Origin: Streptomyces sp. TLI_146
Lineage (GTDB): Bacteria > Actinomycetota > Actinomycetes > Streptomycetales > Streptomycetaceae
Direction of reading: 5' to 3'
DNA: 64,000 nt
Assembly: GCF_002846415.1 (NCBI RefSeq)
Contig: NZ_PJMX01000001.1
Span: 3,100,001-3,164,000, forward strand
Positions 44,097-52,875 of this stretch are shown one piece after another. The first letter of the stretch is position 1. Each line of letters opens with the position of its first letter. The notes under the pieces were generated by a model. It saw only the letters and a program-made list of their open reading frames with translations. It made no database searches and was not told where the DNA came from. The position numbers and the translations under genes were made by a program.

Positions 44097-44972
44097 CTAG
44101 CACGCCTCCCTCCACGTCCCCAGCTCCAACTCCTTCCGCATGGAGCTCAGCCTCAACCCCCGCGCCGCCTCGCAGAACTTCCCCCGCGCCAGCTTGTACT
44201 CCACGTGGAAGACGGCCTTTCCCGCCTTCACGAACGGCGTCAGCCGATCGCACTCGCCGAACTCCGCGCACTGCTCGTTCACCGCGAAGTCGAAGTCCCC
44301 CACCAGCTCCGGGATCTGGTCGAGGTCGTTCTTCAGGCCGACCGCCATCCCCCGGTCATGGGCGAGCCGCGCGATCAGCCGGTTGTACGCGAGCTGATGG
44401 GCCGCCGTGAGCGGGAACCCGGTCTCGTTGTCGTAGCCGTCCATGTTGTCCGGCTCGACCGCGTCGAAGCCCTTCTCCCGGCACATGTCGAACCGCTTGG
44501 CCATCAGCGGCCCCAGCACGTCCGTGCGGCGGACGTCGAGCCAGCGCTCGCCCTTCCAGCCGTTGCTCTCGCCGAGCACCGACTTGGGGAACCGGCCGGC
44601 GTCCGGGCGGAAGTCCTCCCAGGCGCCGGTGGAGACGTAGCAGATGACCTTGCGCCCGCGCCGGTGCAGATCGTCGACCTGGGCCTTGGAGACGTTGAAG
44701 CCGTCGACGTCGTACACCGGCACGTCGACCGTCGGGTCGAGCTTCCCGGTGAGCTGCCACTGCCAGGCGAGGCCGGGCCTCGGCTGCCAGCGCGCGCCAC
44801 CGGGCTTCGGCGAAGACGAGGGCGAGGTCGGGGGCGAGGGGCTGGCCGGGGTCGGGCCCGGCGCGGTGCTCGACTCGTCCGGCGCCGGCCGGTCGTCGTC
44901 GTCCGGGGACGACGAGGAGCACCCCGCCACCAGGAGCAGCAGCAGGACCAGGGCGAGCGGGAGGCGTCTCAT
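44097..44972 (-). CDS. GH114 endo-alpha-1,4-polygalactosaminidase lipoprotein
   Basis: A 291-residue exported hydrolase. The lipobox VLLLLLLVAGCSSS is followed by a Pro/Ser/Thr-rich linker (20-57) and a TIM-barrel GH114 domain: WQWQLTGKLD, VPVYDVDGFN, CYVSTGAWEDFRP, the acidic FDAVEPDNMDGYDNETGF and FAVNEQCAEFGECD. The family cleaves galactosamine polymers, as fungal Ega3 does. Its ATG overlaps the spherulin-like gene's stop (ATGA); it is last in a five-gene operon, suggesting polymer trimming or release. Substrate is inferred from family. Confidence 0.88.
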   Translation of the reverse strand: MRRLPLALVLLLLLVAGCSSSSPDDDDRPAPDESSTAPGPTPASPSPPTSPSSSPKPGGARWQPRPGLAWQWQLTGKLDPTVDVPVYDVDGFNVSKAQVDDLHRRGRKVICYVSTGAWEDFRPDAGRFPKSVLGESNGWKGERWLDVRRTDVLGPLMAKRFDMCREKGFDAVEPDNMDGYDNETGFPLTAAHQLAYNRLIARLAHDRGMAVGLKNDLDQIPELVGDFDFAVNEQCAEFGECDRLTPFVKAGKAVFHVEYKLARGKFCEAARGLRLSSMRKELELGTWREAC

Positions 44973-45604
44973 CGGGCGGGCTCCAGGAGGTGCGGCAGGG
45001 TGCCCCAGGGGTGCGGGGCCTCGCCCGGCACCGCGCAGTGCACGGACGTGGTGGGCCGGGCACCGGGCGGGGCCGCGTACACCAGGTGGCAGAAGAGCTC
45101 GGGCGGGTGATCCCGGGTCCACTCCGGGGCGCGCACCTCGGGATAGGCCGCCCAGGTGCCCTCGAACGTGACCAGCAGGTCCGCGAGGCCGGCGTAGCCG
45201 GGGTCGGGGTGGGCGCCGTGGTTGAGGACCAGGGTGTCGGCCCCGGCGGCGCGCGCGGCGACCGAGAGCCGCCGGTAGTGCGGCAGCAGCGCGGGGTCGG
45301 TGGCCACCTGGTCGAGGAAGGCGCCGTCGGCCCCGTACCAGTCGCGGTGGCGCAGCAGGTCGCGTACGACGTCGGCGTGCGGGCGGCGGCCGTAGTCCGT
45401 GTCCGCGTAGCCGAGCACGGGCACATCGGCCGCCCGCAGCCGGGCCGCGGCCTCGGCGAACGCCGGGTCGGGGGCCTCCCCCGCGCCGCTGGCCGGGTTG
45501 AGCACCACGCCGTACAGCAGCGGGGCCGCCGCGATCAGCGTCTCCCAGGCGTCGGGCCGGTCGGCGGGGTGGTCGTAGAAGGGGACGAGGAGGGTGCGGG
45601 GCAT
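44969..45604 (-). CDS. spherulin-4 family glycoside hydrolase-like protein (Sph3/GH135-like)
   Basis: A 211-residue protein of the spherulation-specific family 4. Visible pattern: TLLVPFYDHPADRPDAWETL, GVVLNPASGAG, YADTDYGRRP, the acidic ADGAFLDQVATDP, LVLNHGAHPDPGYAGLAD and LLVTFEGTW. Asp and Glu in the last blocks are in the positions expected for acid/base residues of GH135 hydrolases, which cleave galactosaminogalactan. No signal peptide is evident, which is odd for a hydrolase of an exported glycan. It overlaps the GH114 gene by 4 nt. Confidence 0.82.
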   Translation of the reverse strand: MPRTLLVPFYDHPADRPDAWETLIAAAPLLYGVVLNPASGAGEAPDPAFAEAAARLRAADVPVLGYADTDYGRRPHADVVRDLLRHRDWYGADGAFLDQVATDPALLPHYRRLSVAARAAGADTLVLNHGAHPDPGYAGLADLLVTFEGTWAAYPEVRAPEWTRDHPPELFCHLVYAAPPGARPTTSVHCAVPGEAPHPWGTLPHLLEPAR

Positions 45605-45693
45605 GGCGTGCGTGACTTCCGTCCTGATGTGCGCGGGCGCTGCGGACCCCGCTCCGTATGCGGTCGAACGCGATGCGGTCGTGCCTGATCCAG

Positions 45694-47148
45694 TCATACC
45701 CGGTGGGCCGTCGCCCTTCCCAGCAGCGCTCCCACCAGCGCGGCCAGCACCACCGCCGCCACGCCCGCCACCACCGGCCCGACCGTGCGCGGGTGGCCCG
45801 CCCCGGTCGCCAGGGCGAGGACCTGCGCCCCGCCCGCCGTGCAGCAGACGGCGGCGGCGCTGCGGACCGCCCCGAACGACTGGAGCAGCAGCGCGATCCA
45901 CAGGACCATGCCGGTGAGCAGCAGCCCGGTCAGGCGCAGCGCGCCCAGTTCGGGGGCGCCCGGCCACAGGAGCGTGCCGAGGACGGTCAGGGCGAGGAGG
46001 ATCGCCAGATAGCCGCTCAGGCAGACCGCGAGGGTGCTCGCGGTCGCCTTGCGGAAGCCGTACGCGGTGGTGCTGGTCCGCAGCCCCGCCAGGCTCTGGC
46101 TGCGGAAGCGGTACAGCAGCCATTCGGCGGGGCCCATGCTCAGGGTGAGCGCCACCGCCGAGGGCGCGGCCACGGCGGCCCCGGCCCCGTCGGCGAACAC
46201 GTCCCCGACGGCCGCGTAGAGCACCAGGACGCCGGTGCCCAGGCCGAACAGGGCGTACGGGACGGACGCGGCGAGCCGTGGGCCCGGCCGTCCGTCGGCC
46301 GCTGCCCCGTCGCCGCCCGCCTCGCCGGCCAGGGCTCGCCGGGCGAACCCGGCCGCCGCGGCCAGCGGGAGCAGCAGCAGCGCGGTGCGCAGCACGTCGG
46401 GCAGGTCGAGGGCGAGGGTCGCGGCGGCGCCCGCCGTCATCGGCAGCAGCGCGACCAGCAGGTCCCGCTCGCGCCCCAGGGCGAGCAGCACGGTCGCCGC
46501 CGCCAGATAGACGGCCTGCCCGGCGGCGAAGGCGGCCGCGGACAGCTCACCTGGCCCGCTCGCCGCCAGCGCCACCAGGGCGCTGAGCACGGCCCCCAGC
46601 GGCGCCCCGACGCGCAGGGCGGCGGCCGCGGCGGGCCGGTCGCCGAGGCCCAGCCAGGCGTAAGCGCGGTGCGAGAGGCCCTGGTTCCACACCCAGCCGG
46701 TGACGGCCCCGGCGAGCAGCGGGACCGTACCGGCGGGCAGGCCGAAGCCGTCCGGCGGCCCGGTGAGCAGCGGCGCCCCCAGGACGTACGCGAGGCCGGG
46801 CAGCGCGAACACCAGGCCGCGCAGCAGACAGGCGGGCAGGGCGGCGTGCCAGGGGTCGGCGGCCGGGCCCGCGGCGGGCGGGAAGCGGCGCTCCACGCGC
46901 GCGTAGAGGTCCTCGGCGAGTTCGAAGGAGTCCTGGCGGCCGTAGGCCGTACGGATGTGGGCGTCGGTCATGCCGTCGGATTCGAGGATGGCCGCGACCT
47001 CGTCGGGGTGGACGGCGGCGGCGATCAACTCCTCCATGCGGTCGGCGAGTTCGTCGATGGGGTCGGCGGCGACGGCGTGCGGACGCTGTCGGGGGATGAA
47101 GGGCAGGGTGTGCTGACCCTCCTTGCCCAGCCAGAGCGAACCGCTCAC
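45694..47148 (-). CDS. polytopic membrane protein of exopolysaccharide operon (possible exporter)
   Basis: A 484-residue protein. Residues 1-95 are soluble and acidic/helical (ADRMEELIAAAVHPDEVAAI), followed by roughly 12 membrane helices to the C-terminus. No certain family was recognised; the size, helix count and place directly after the GT4 gene recall PelG-like flippases. The GTG start overlaps the glycosyltransferase stop (GTGA), so the two are co-translated. Likely role: membrane transport of the nascent glycan, by inference. The fungal GAG synthase fuses a GT4 domain with a multi-helix part, which this gene pair mirrors. Confidence 0.7.
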   Translation of the reverse strand: MSGSLWLGKEGQHTLPFIPRQRPHAVAADPIDELADRMEELIAAAVHPDEVAAILESDGMTDAHIRTAYGRQDSFELAEDLYARVERRFPPAAGPAADPWHAALPACLLRGLVFALPGLAYVLGAPLLTGPPDGFGLPAGTVPLLAGAVTGWVWNQGLSHRAYAWLGLGDRPAAAAALRVGAPLGAVLSALVALAASGPGELSAAAFAAGQAVYLAAATVLLALGRERDLLVALLPMTAGAAATLALDLPDVLRTALLLLPLAAAAGFARRALAGEAGGDGAAADGRPGPRLAASVPYALFGLGTGVLVLYAAVGDVFADGAGAAVAAPSAVALTLSMGPAEWLLYRFRSQSLAGLRTSTTAYGFRKATASTLAVCLSGYLAILLALTVLGTLLWPGAPELGALRLTGLLLTGMVLWIALLLQSFGAVRSAAAVCCTAGGAQVLALATGAGHPRTVGPVVAGVAAVVLAALVGALLGRATAHRV

Positions 47149-48689
47149 CAGACGGATCCGTCCGACGCCAGCTCCCGGTACCAGGGATCGACCAGTTCGA
47201 GCGTCCAGTCGTCCTGCGGCACCTCGGCGCGCGGCTCGGCGACCGGCGCGTACTGCCGTACGGGCTCCGGGCTGCCGGCGAGCTCCAGATAGATCCGGCG
47301 GAAGCCGTCCACGGACCGGTGGAGCGTGAACTGGTCGACGACCCGGCTGCGGGCCCGCGCGCCCAGTTCGGTGCGGTACGCGTCGTCGCGCAGCAGCGCG
47401 AGCGTGGCCTCGGCCATCAGCGCGGGCTCGCGCGGCGGCACCACAAGACCGGCGTCCCCGACGGCCTCGCGCACCCCGCCCACGTCCGTGGACACCGTGG
47501 CGCGGCCGCAGGACATCGCCTCTATCAACGAGAAAGGGAACCCCTCACTGATGCTGGAGAGCATCACCACGCTCCCCGCCGCGTACGCGCTCGCGACGTC
47601 GCTGATACGGCCCTCGTAGCTGATGCCGTCGCTCACGCCGAGTTCGGCGGCGAGCTTCTCCAGCTTGGTGCGGTAGTCGGCGTTGCCCGCCGGGACGGGG
47701 CCGAACAGCCGCAGCCGCACCTCGGGCAGCTCCGCCCTGACCATGGCGTACGCCCGGATCAGGGTCTCCAGGTCCTTGATGGGGTCGACGCGCCCGCACC
47801 AGCTGAGGGTGGGCACCGCCGGGTCGGGTCCGGCGTGCGGGAAGAGGGTGGGGTCGACGCCGTTGTAGACCGTCCTGATGCGGTCCACCGGCGCCCCGCC
47901 GCGCTCCTCCCAGCGGCGGTTGTACTGGTTGCACGGGGTGATGAGGTCGGCCTGGCGGTAGCCCATCGAGTTGAGCTCGCGGTAGAAGCTGAGGATCACC
48001 GACTTCACCGGCCAGGACTGCTCGCCGGTGCGGTAGCCGAGGTAGCGCTCGCGCAGGTAGATGCCGTGTTCGGTGAGGAGGAAGGGCACGCCGTCGAAGT
48101 GCTGGGCGGCGAGCGCGGGCAGGGTGGCGAGCCCGCTGCTGACGGCGTGCGCCACGCAGTCCTCCGGGAGCCGGGCGGCCAGCGGGCGCAGCGCGTGTTC
48201 GAGGAGGTCGGTGGCGGTCAGGGCGTCGTGCACGGTGGGCCGTGCGGCGGCTATCTGAAGGTGCGGCATGGTCCAGATCCACATCAGCGACCGCAGCGCG
48301 GCCTCCGAGCGCATCGCCGCCGAGAGCCGCCCGGCCCGGGCCAGCCGCGCCAGGGCGTACAGCCCCTGGGTGAAGTCGCAGCCGGACTCCGGGTCGAGCA
48401 TCGAGAGCAGGAACCGCTCATAGACGTCTATGAAGCGGCGCCGCTCCTTGCCGAGCAGTGGCCGCCGCGCCGGCACCGTCCCCCACAGGGGGAACGCCGT
48501 GTGCCGGTACACGTTCGGCGGCAGCTCCCAGGTGACCGGCTCGCGGCCGCTGCCGGTGAGGGCCAGGACGTTGAAGTCGACCTCCGGCATACCGCGGACG
48601 AGCTGGTCGCACCAGGTGCTCACACCACCGTGGATGTGCGGATAGGTGCCTTCCGTGAGCATGGTGACATGACGGCCACTGCTCGGCAT
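47145..48689 (-). CDS. GT4 glycosyltransferase, PelF-like
   Basis: A 514-residue cytoplasmic glycosyltransferase. The N-terminus VTMLTEGTYPHIHGGVSTWC, then FLLTEHGIYLRER and DLITPCNQYNRRWEERGGA are PelF-like. The GT4 domain has VYNGVDPTLFPHAG, LSWCGRVDPIKDLETLIRAY, VRLRLFGPVPAGN and the ESISEGF-like SISEGFPFSLIEAMSCGRA, with the nucleotide-sugar glutamates. PelF uses UDP-sugars to build the Pel polymer (GalNAc/GlcNAc). The ATG at 48689 has a GGGGGGA site. Next gene overlaps by 4 nt; the deacetylase precedes it by 37 bp. Confidence 0.9.
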   Translation of the reverse strand: MPSSGRHVTMLTEGTYPHIHGGVSTWCDQLVRGMPEVDFNVLALTGSGREPVTWELPPNVYRHTAFPLWGTVPARRPLLGKERRRFIDVYERFLLSMLDPESGCDFTQGLYALARLARAGRLSAAMRSEAALRSLMWIWTMPHLQIAAARPTVHDALTATDLLEHALRPLAARLPEDCVAHAVSSGLATLPALAAQHFDGVPFLLTEHGIYLRERYLGYRTGEQSWPVKSVILSFYRELNSMGYRQADLITPCNQYNRRWEERGGAPVDRIRTVYNGVDPTLFPHAGPDPAVPTLSWCGRVDPIKDLETLIRAYAMVRAELPEVRLRLFGPVPAGNADYRTKLEKLAAELGVSDGISYEGRISDVASAYAAGSVVMLSSISEGFPFSLIEAMSCGRATVSTDVGGVREAVGDAGLVVPPREPALMAEATLALLRDDAYRTELGARARSRVVDQFTLHRSVDGFRRIYLELAGSPEPVRQYAPVAEPRAEVPQDDWTLELVDPWYRELASDGSVW

Positions 48690-48726
48690 TGGTGTCCCCC
48701 CTGGACAGCGAATGTCAGTCGGCTGG

Positions 48727-50757
48727 TCAGGCCGGAAGCTTCAGCGTGACCGCCGCCTGGAGCGGTCCGGGTGAGGACCAGGCGGAGCGCTGACCCGCGT
48801 ACGGCGTGCCGAACACGGTGGTACCGAGGAGCTGTTGCTGCTGGGTGCCCTCGGGAGCGGTGATGGGTGCCACCACGCCCGACGGCGCCTGGACGGTCAC
48901 GGTGGTACCGATGCGGTACGCGGTGACCTTGCCGTCGGCGACCGCCTTGGCCCAGGTGGACTGGCGGCCGAGTTCGGTGCCGATGTCCCGCTGGCGCAGG
49001 TTGACGACGGGCGCGCTGTCCGCGAACAGACCACGGTAGTCGCCCAGGACCTTGTCCAGGACCGGGTAGAGGATCCGCTCCTCGGCCAGGTTGGACTGGT
49101 GGACGTAGTGCGGCCGCGGGTCGTTGCCGAGCACATGGCGCAGCGCGGTGCCGGCCTCCTGGGGGACGATGTGGGACTGGTAGCCGGTGGCGGTGTCCAG
49201 CGGCGCGGGCAGGCAGGTGGACGTCGGGTTGTCCTCGCAGATCCCGCTGCCGCCGTCCGCCTTCGAGGTGTAGATCCAGTTGTACTCGTCGGTCATCTCG
49301 GCCGCGTTGCCGACGTTGTAGTACACGTTCATCGGGTAGCGCGGCACCGTGAGGGCCTTGCCGACCGGGCGCTGCTGCGGCTCGCGCGAGTTGTCGCTGC
49401 CGATCCACTTGACCCCGGCGTCCAGGAGCCCACCGGCCAGGTTGGGGTTGTCCTGGGGCTGCTGCGGCAGGGTCTTCAGGCCGGAGTGCTCACCGGTGAC
49501 CAGCTCGGCGCGGTCGACCGGAAGGCCCTTCTGCACGCCCCAGTTGTAGTTGTTGTTGATCTGGCCGGAAATATCGCTCCGGCTCACCCACTTGGTGCTG
49601 CCGTCGGCGTTCTTCGCGCAGGCCCAGGGGACGGTGGTGGTGTCCTGGACGCAGCCGAGGAACTCGTGGGTGTAGGTGTGGTTCTCCCAGCGGAACTTGG
49701 CCTTGTCGGCGAGGAGCTGGGCGGTGAGCGCGTCGGTGCCGCCGTTCTCGGCCTTCCACTCCTCGCCGGAGCCCGCGTTGTACAGCAGGTCGAGGGTGAA
49801 ACCGTTCGCCTGCTCCCACTGGGCGGCGTACTGCGCGTCGGCCGCCGTCATCCGGATGTCGCTGGTCGCCCCGCTCCCCCCGGCGCAGTCGAAGTCGCCC
49901 GGGGTGCAGTTGGCCGCGGTGTCCCAGCGGGCGTCCGGCGCGAAGACGTCGTCGACGTGCACGGCGAAGTAGTTGCGGCTCTGCCCCAGGTGTACGCCTT
50001 GGGTCAGCCATTCCACCATGCCGCGGGCCAGCACCTTGAACTGCTCCTGGTACTGGTTGTAGGCGAAGGTGACGACCAGTTCGCTGCGCCCGTCGTGGGT
50101 GTAGGACCCGAGCAGGGAACCGCCGGTGGGCGCGGTGAGGTAGCTGGTGTAGCCGTCCCGGGGGTGGCCCGCGTACCCGTAGCTCTCGGACACCAGGGCG
50201 GAGTTGTCCTCGAAGGGGACCGTTCCGTCCAGGTAGTTGAACGGCCCGGTCTTGCCGGCCGCGGTGACCTGGGTGGTGGCGCCGTCCAGGACGCCCGACC
50301 AACCGCCGTTCTGGTCGGTGTAGTCGAGCCCGACCTCGGGGTGGGCCCAGGTGTAGGCGTCGATCTGGCGGATGCCGAAGGTCTTCTCGTACGCCGCGAG
50401 CGCGGCCTGCTCGGGGGCGTCGGCCGAGCCGAACGGGATCTCGTTGGGCGCGACCACGCCCTGGAACTTGGCGCGGGGCCGCCCGCTCACCGTGTCGCTC
50501 AGGAAGGCCGCGTCAACGGTCTGGCGCCCGGCGTCGTTCAGCTTCACCGTCTGGTACGGCAGGCCGATGCTCTGCAACTGGGCGACCAGCGCGTCCACCG
50601 CGCTGCCCCCGTCGTCCAGGACGAGCACCTTCAGGTCGATGCGCGGCGCCGTCGCCGCGGTGGCGGCACTCGCCGCGGGTATGCCCGCCGCCAGGACGCC
50701 GGCGGCGATCAGCGCCACCGTGGATCTGCCCGCCCTCAAGCGGTTCGCCTTCTTCAT
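48727..50757 (-). CDS. secreted polysaccharide deacetylase-like protein (Agd3/CE18-like)
   Basis: A 676-residue secreted protein. Residues 1-33 form a signal peptide (TVALIAAGVLAAGIPAASA). The N-terminal ~270 residues could be a carbohydrate-binding/accessory domain. The central part has a CE4/CE18-type metal site: YFAVHVDDVFAPDARW with Asp pair and His, FRWENHTYTHEFLGC with the HxxxH, and a later RPHYVHQSNLAE His. This matches the architecture of fungal Agd3, which removes acetyl groups from galactosaminogalactan. The ATG at 50757 has a GGGGGGAAC site. First in the five-gene operon. Enzyme class fairly sure, substrate inferred. Confidence 0.8.
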   Translation of the reverse strand: MKKANRLRAGRSTVALIAAGVLAAGIPAASAATAATAPRIDLKVLVLDDGGSAVDALVAQLQSIGLPYQTVKLNDAGRQTVDAAFLSDTVSGRPRAKFQGVVAPNEIPFGSADAPEQAALAAYEKTFGIRQIDAYTWAHPEVGLDYTDQNGGWSGVLDGATTQVTAAGKTGPFNYLDGTVPFEDNSALVSESYGYAGHPRDGYTSYLTAPTGGSLLGSYTHDGRSELVVTFAYNQYQEQFKVLARGMVEWLTQGVHLGQSRNYFAVHVDDVFAPDARWDTAANCTPGDFDCAGGSGATSDIRMTAADAQYAAQWEQANGFTLDLLYNAGSGEEWKAENGGTDALTAQLLADKAKFRWENHTYTHEFLGCVQDTTTVPWACAKNADGSTKWVSRSDISGQINNNYNWGVQKGLPVDRAELVTGEHSGLKTLPQQPQDNPNLAGGLLDAGVKWIGSDNSREPQQRPVGKALTVPRYPMNVYYNVGNAAEMTDEYNWIYTSKADGGSGICEDNPTSTCLPAPLDTATGYQSHIVPQEAGTALRHVLGNDPRPHYVHQSNLAEERILYPVLDKVLGDYRGLFADSAPVVNLRQRDIGTELGRQSTWAKAVADGKVTAYRIGTTVTVQAPSGVVAPITAPEGTQQQQLLGTTVFGTPYAGQRSAWSSPGPLQAAVTLKLPA

Positions 50758-50892
50758 TGTTCCCCCCTCATGGGGGCCCTTCCGTATGCGCACACGCATG
50801 GCAGGGCCTGTGGAGATTATGCAAAGGAGCCCCGTGCGCCCTTGCCCGAACGGGCTGAGTGTGACCGAGCGCTCACAGTCTGGCGGGGAAAC

Positions 50893-50934
50893 ATGGAAGA
50901 GACACCACGGATGAGTGAATTGCCGCCGCCGTGA
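50893..50934 (+). other. possible 13-codon leader ORF upstream of pepA
   Basis: ATG to TGA encodes MEETPRMSELPPP, with GGGG about 7 nt upstream. It lies 123 bp before pepA. It could be chance; proline-rich ends are sometimes ribosome-stalling. Confidence 0.25.
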
Positions 50935-51056
50935 TCGAAGCGCATCGGCGCGCGTACGCTCGTATCCGCGCCCAACTCGGCCGATTTACGATGCGCCGGG
51001 GCACAGCCGACCCATCCCTCGGCTCGGAAACTCAACGGAAGAGAGACTTCACCACC

Positions 51057-52577
51057 GTGACTGCTCTGACTCTCAGCACTGCCGGTGCCGCGACGCTGCG
51101 CGCCGACGCCGTGGTCGTCGGCATCGCCAAGGGCACCGGGCCCAAGGCGGGTCCGGTCGTGGCGCCGGGCGCCGAGGCCGTGGACAAGGCGTTCGGCGGC
51201 AAGCTCGCCGGCATCCTGGAGACCCTGGGCGCCTCCGGTGCCGAGGGCGAGGTGACCAAGCTGCCGTCACCCTCCGGCCTGAAGGCACCGGTCGTGCTGG
51301 CGGTCGGGCTCGGCACGGCCCCCGGGAAGGACGAGGCGTTCGCCGCCGAGGTCCTGCGGTCCGCCGCCGGCTCCGCGGCCCGCGCCCTCACCGGCACCAA
51401 GAAGGCCGCGTTCGCGCTGCCCGTGGAGGCGGCCGAGGACGTGGCGGCCATCGCGGAGGGCGCGCTGCTCGGCGCGTACTCCTTCACCGCGTACCAGGAG
51501 GGCGGCAAGGGCGCGAAGGCGCCAGTGGCCGAGATCGCCCTGATCGGCGCCAAGCCGCGTGACAAGGCTCACAAGGCGGCCGCCGAGCGCGCCATCACGC
51601 TGGCCGAGGAACTGAACCGGGCCCGCGACCTGGTGAACACCCCGCCGAACGACCTCTACCCCGAATCCTTCGCCGCAGTCGCCACCGCGGCCGCCAAGGA
51701 GCACGGCGTCAAGGTCCAGGTGCTCGACGAGAAGGCGCTCACCAAGGGCGGCTACGGCGGCATCCTCGGTGTCGGCGTCGGCTCCGCCAACGGCCCCCGC
51801 CTGGTCCGCATCGGCTACACCCACCCGCAGGCGGCCAAGTCGCTCGCCTTCGTCGGCAAGGGCATCACCTACGACTCGGGCGGCATCTCGCTGAAGCCGG
51901 CCGGCCACAACGAGACGATGAAGTGCGACATGGCCGGCGCCGCCGCCGTCTTCGCCGCCGTCGTCTCGGCCGCCCGCCTCGGCCTGAAGGTGAACGTCAC
52001 CGGCTGGCTGGCGCTCGCCGAGAACATGCCGTCGGGCACCGCTACCCGCCCGGGCGACGTCCTGCGCATGTACAGCGGCAAGACCGTCGAGGTCCTCAAC
52101 ACCGACGCCGAGGGCCGGCTCGTGCTCGCCGACGCCCTGGCCAAGGCCTCCGAGGAGAACCCGGACGCGATCGTCGACGTGGCGACCCTGACCGGCGCCA
52201 TGATGATGGCGCTCGGCAACCGCACGTTCGGCGTCATGGCCAACGACGACGCCTTCCGCACCGCCGTCCACGAGACGGCCGAAGAGGCCGGTGAGGCGTC
52301 CTGGCCGATGCCGCTCCCCGCCGACCTGCGCAAGGGCATGGACTCCCCGACCGCCGACATCGCCAACATGGGCGAGCGGATGGGCGGCGGCCTGGTGGCC
52401 GGTCTGTTCCTGAAGGAGTTCGTGGGCGAGGGCATCACCTGGGCCCACCTGGACATCGCGGGCCCGGCCTACAACGAGGGCGCCCCCTTCGGCTACACCC
52501 CCAAGGGCGGCACCGGCTCCGCGGTCCGCACCCTGGTCCGGCTGGCCGAGCGCACCGCCGACGGCGAGCTGGGCTGA
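51057..52577 (+). CDS. pepA: leucyl aminopeptidase (M17)
   Basis: A 506-residue cytoplasmic aminopeptidase releasing N-terminal residues, needing two metal ions; works as a hexamer. Metal and active-site motifs: GKGITYDSGGISLKPAG, MKCDMAGAAAV and NTDAEGRLVLADAL. The N-terminal domain is about residues 1-180. The GTG 51057 (MTALTLSTAG) is chosen because the longer reading back to 50931 lacks a ribosome site. A perfect palindromic terminator follows. In other bacteria PepA can also bind DNA. Confidence 0.95.
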   Translation: MTALTLSTAGAATLRADAVVVGIAKGTGPKAGPVVAPGAEAVDKAFGGKLAGILETLGASGAEGEVTKLPSPSGLKAPVVLAVGLGTAPGKDEAFAAEVLRSAAGSAARALTGTKKAAFALPVEAAEDVAAIAEGALLGAYSFTAYQEGGKGAKAPVAEIALIGAKPRDKAHKAAAERAITLAEELNRARDLVNTPPNDLYPESFAAVATAAAKEHGVKVQVLDEKALTKGGYGGILGVGVGSANGPRLVRIGYTHPQAAKSLAFVGKGITYDSGGISLKPAGHNETMKCDMAGAAAVFAAVVSAARLGLKVNVTGWLALAENMPSGTATRPGDVLRMYSGKTVEVLNTDAEGRLVLADALAKASEENPDAIVDVATLTGAMMMALGNRTFGVMANDDAFRTAVHETAEEAGEASWPMPLPADLRKGMDSPTADIANMGERMGGGLVAGLFLKEFVGEGITWAHLDIAGPAYNEGAPFGYTPKGGTGSAVRTLVRLAERTADGELG

Positions 52578-52593
52578 CACCGCTGACACCGAT

Positions 52594-52617
52594 GGCCTCG
52601 GGCATATGCCCGAGGCC
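52594..52617 (+). terminator. pepA terminator
   Basis: A perfect 24-bp palindrome with 12-bp arms, GGCCTCGGGCAT and complement, 16 bp after the pepA stop. Confidence 0.7.
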
Positions 52618-52684
52618 GTTCGTGTTCCTCCCCCGTATCCGTCCGGATTCCGCTCTGGACGAAATCAACGGGTACGTACACGGT

Positions 52685-52707
52685 GATCGCCCTCCCACAG
52701 GGCGATC
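52685..52707 (+). promoter_or_regulatory. dyad in the lpdA promoter region
   Basis: GATCGCCCT-cccac-AGGGCGATC, perfect 9-bp arms, lies 169 bp before lpdA in a gap otherwise without a gene. It may be an operator or weak terminator. Confidence 0.4.
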
Positions 52708-52875
52708 GCCCGTCCCAGAGCCCGGCCCCGCGTCCCGCCTTCCGGCAACAAGTGCGAAGATGGGTTCTCGGCAGGACAGGGCCCCCACCACAGGGCCGAC
52801 GAAGACAGCGGCCGAACACCAGCCGCCGCCCGGTCACGGGACCGGCGCCCGGCGCACATGCATGGAGGACGTGAC

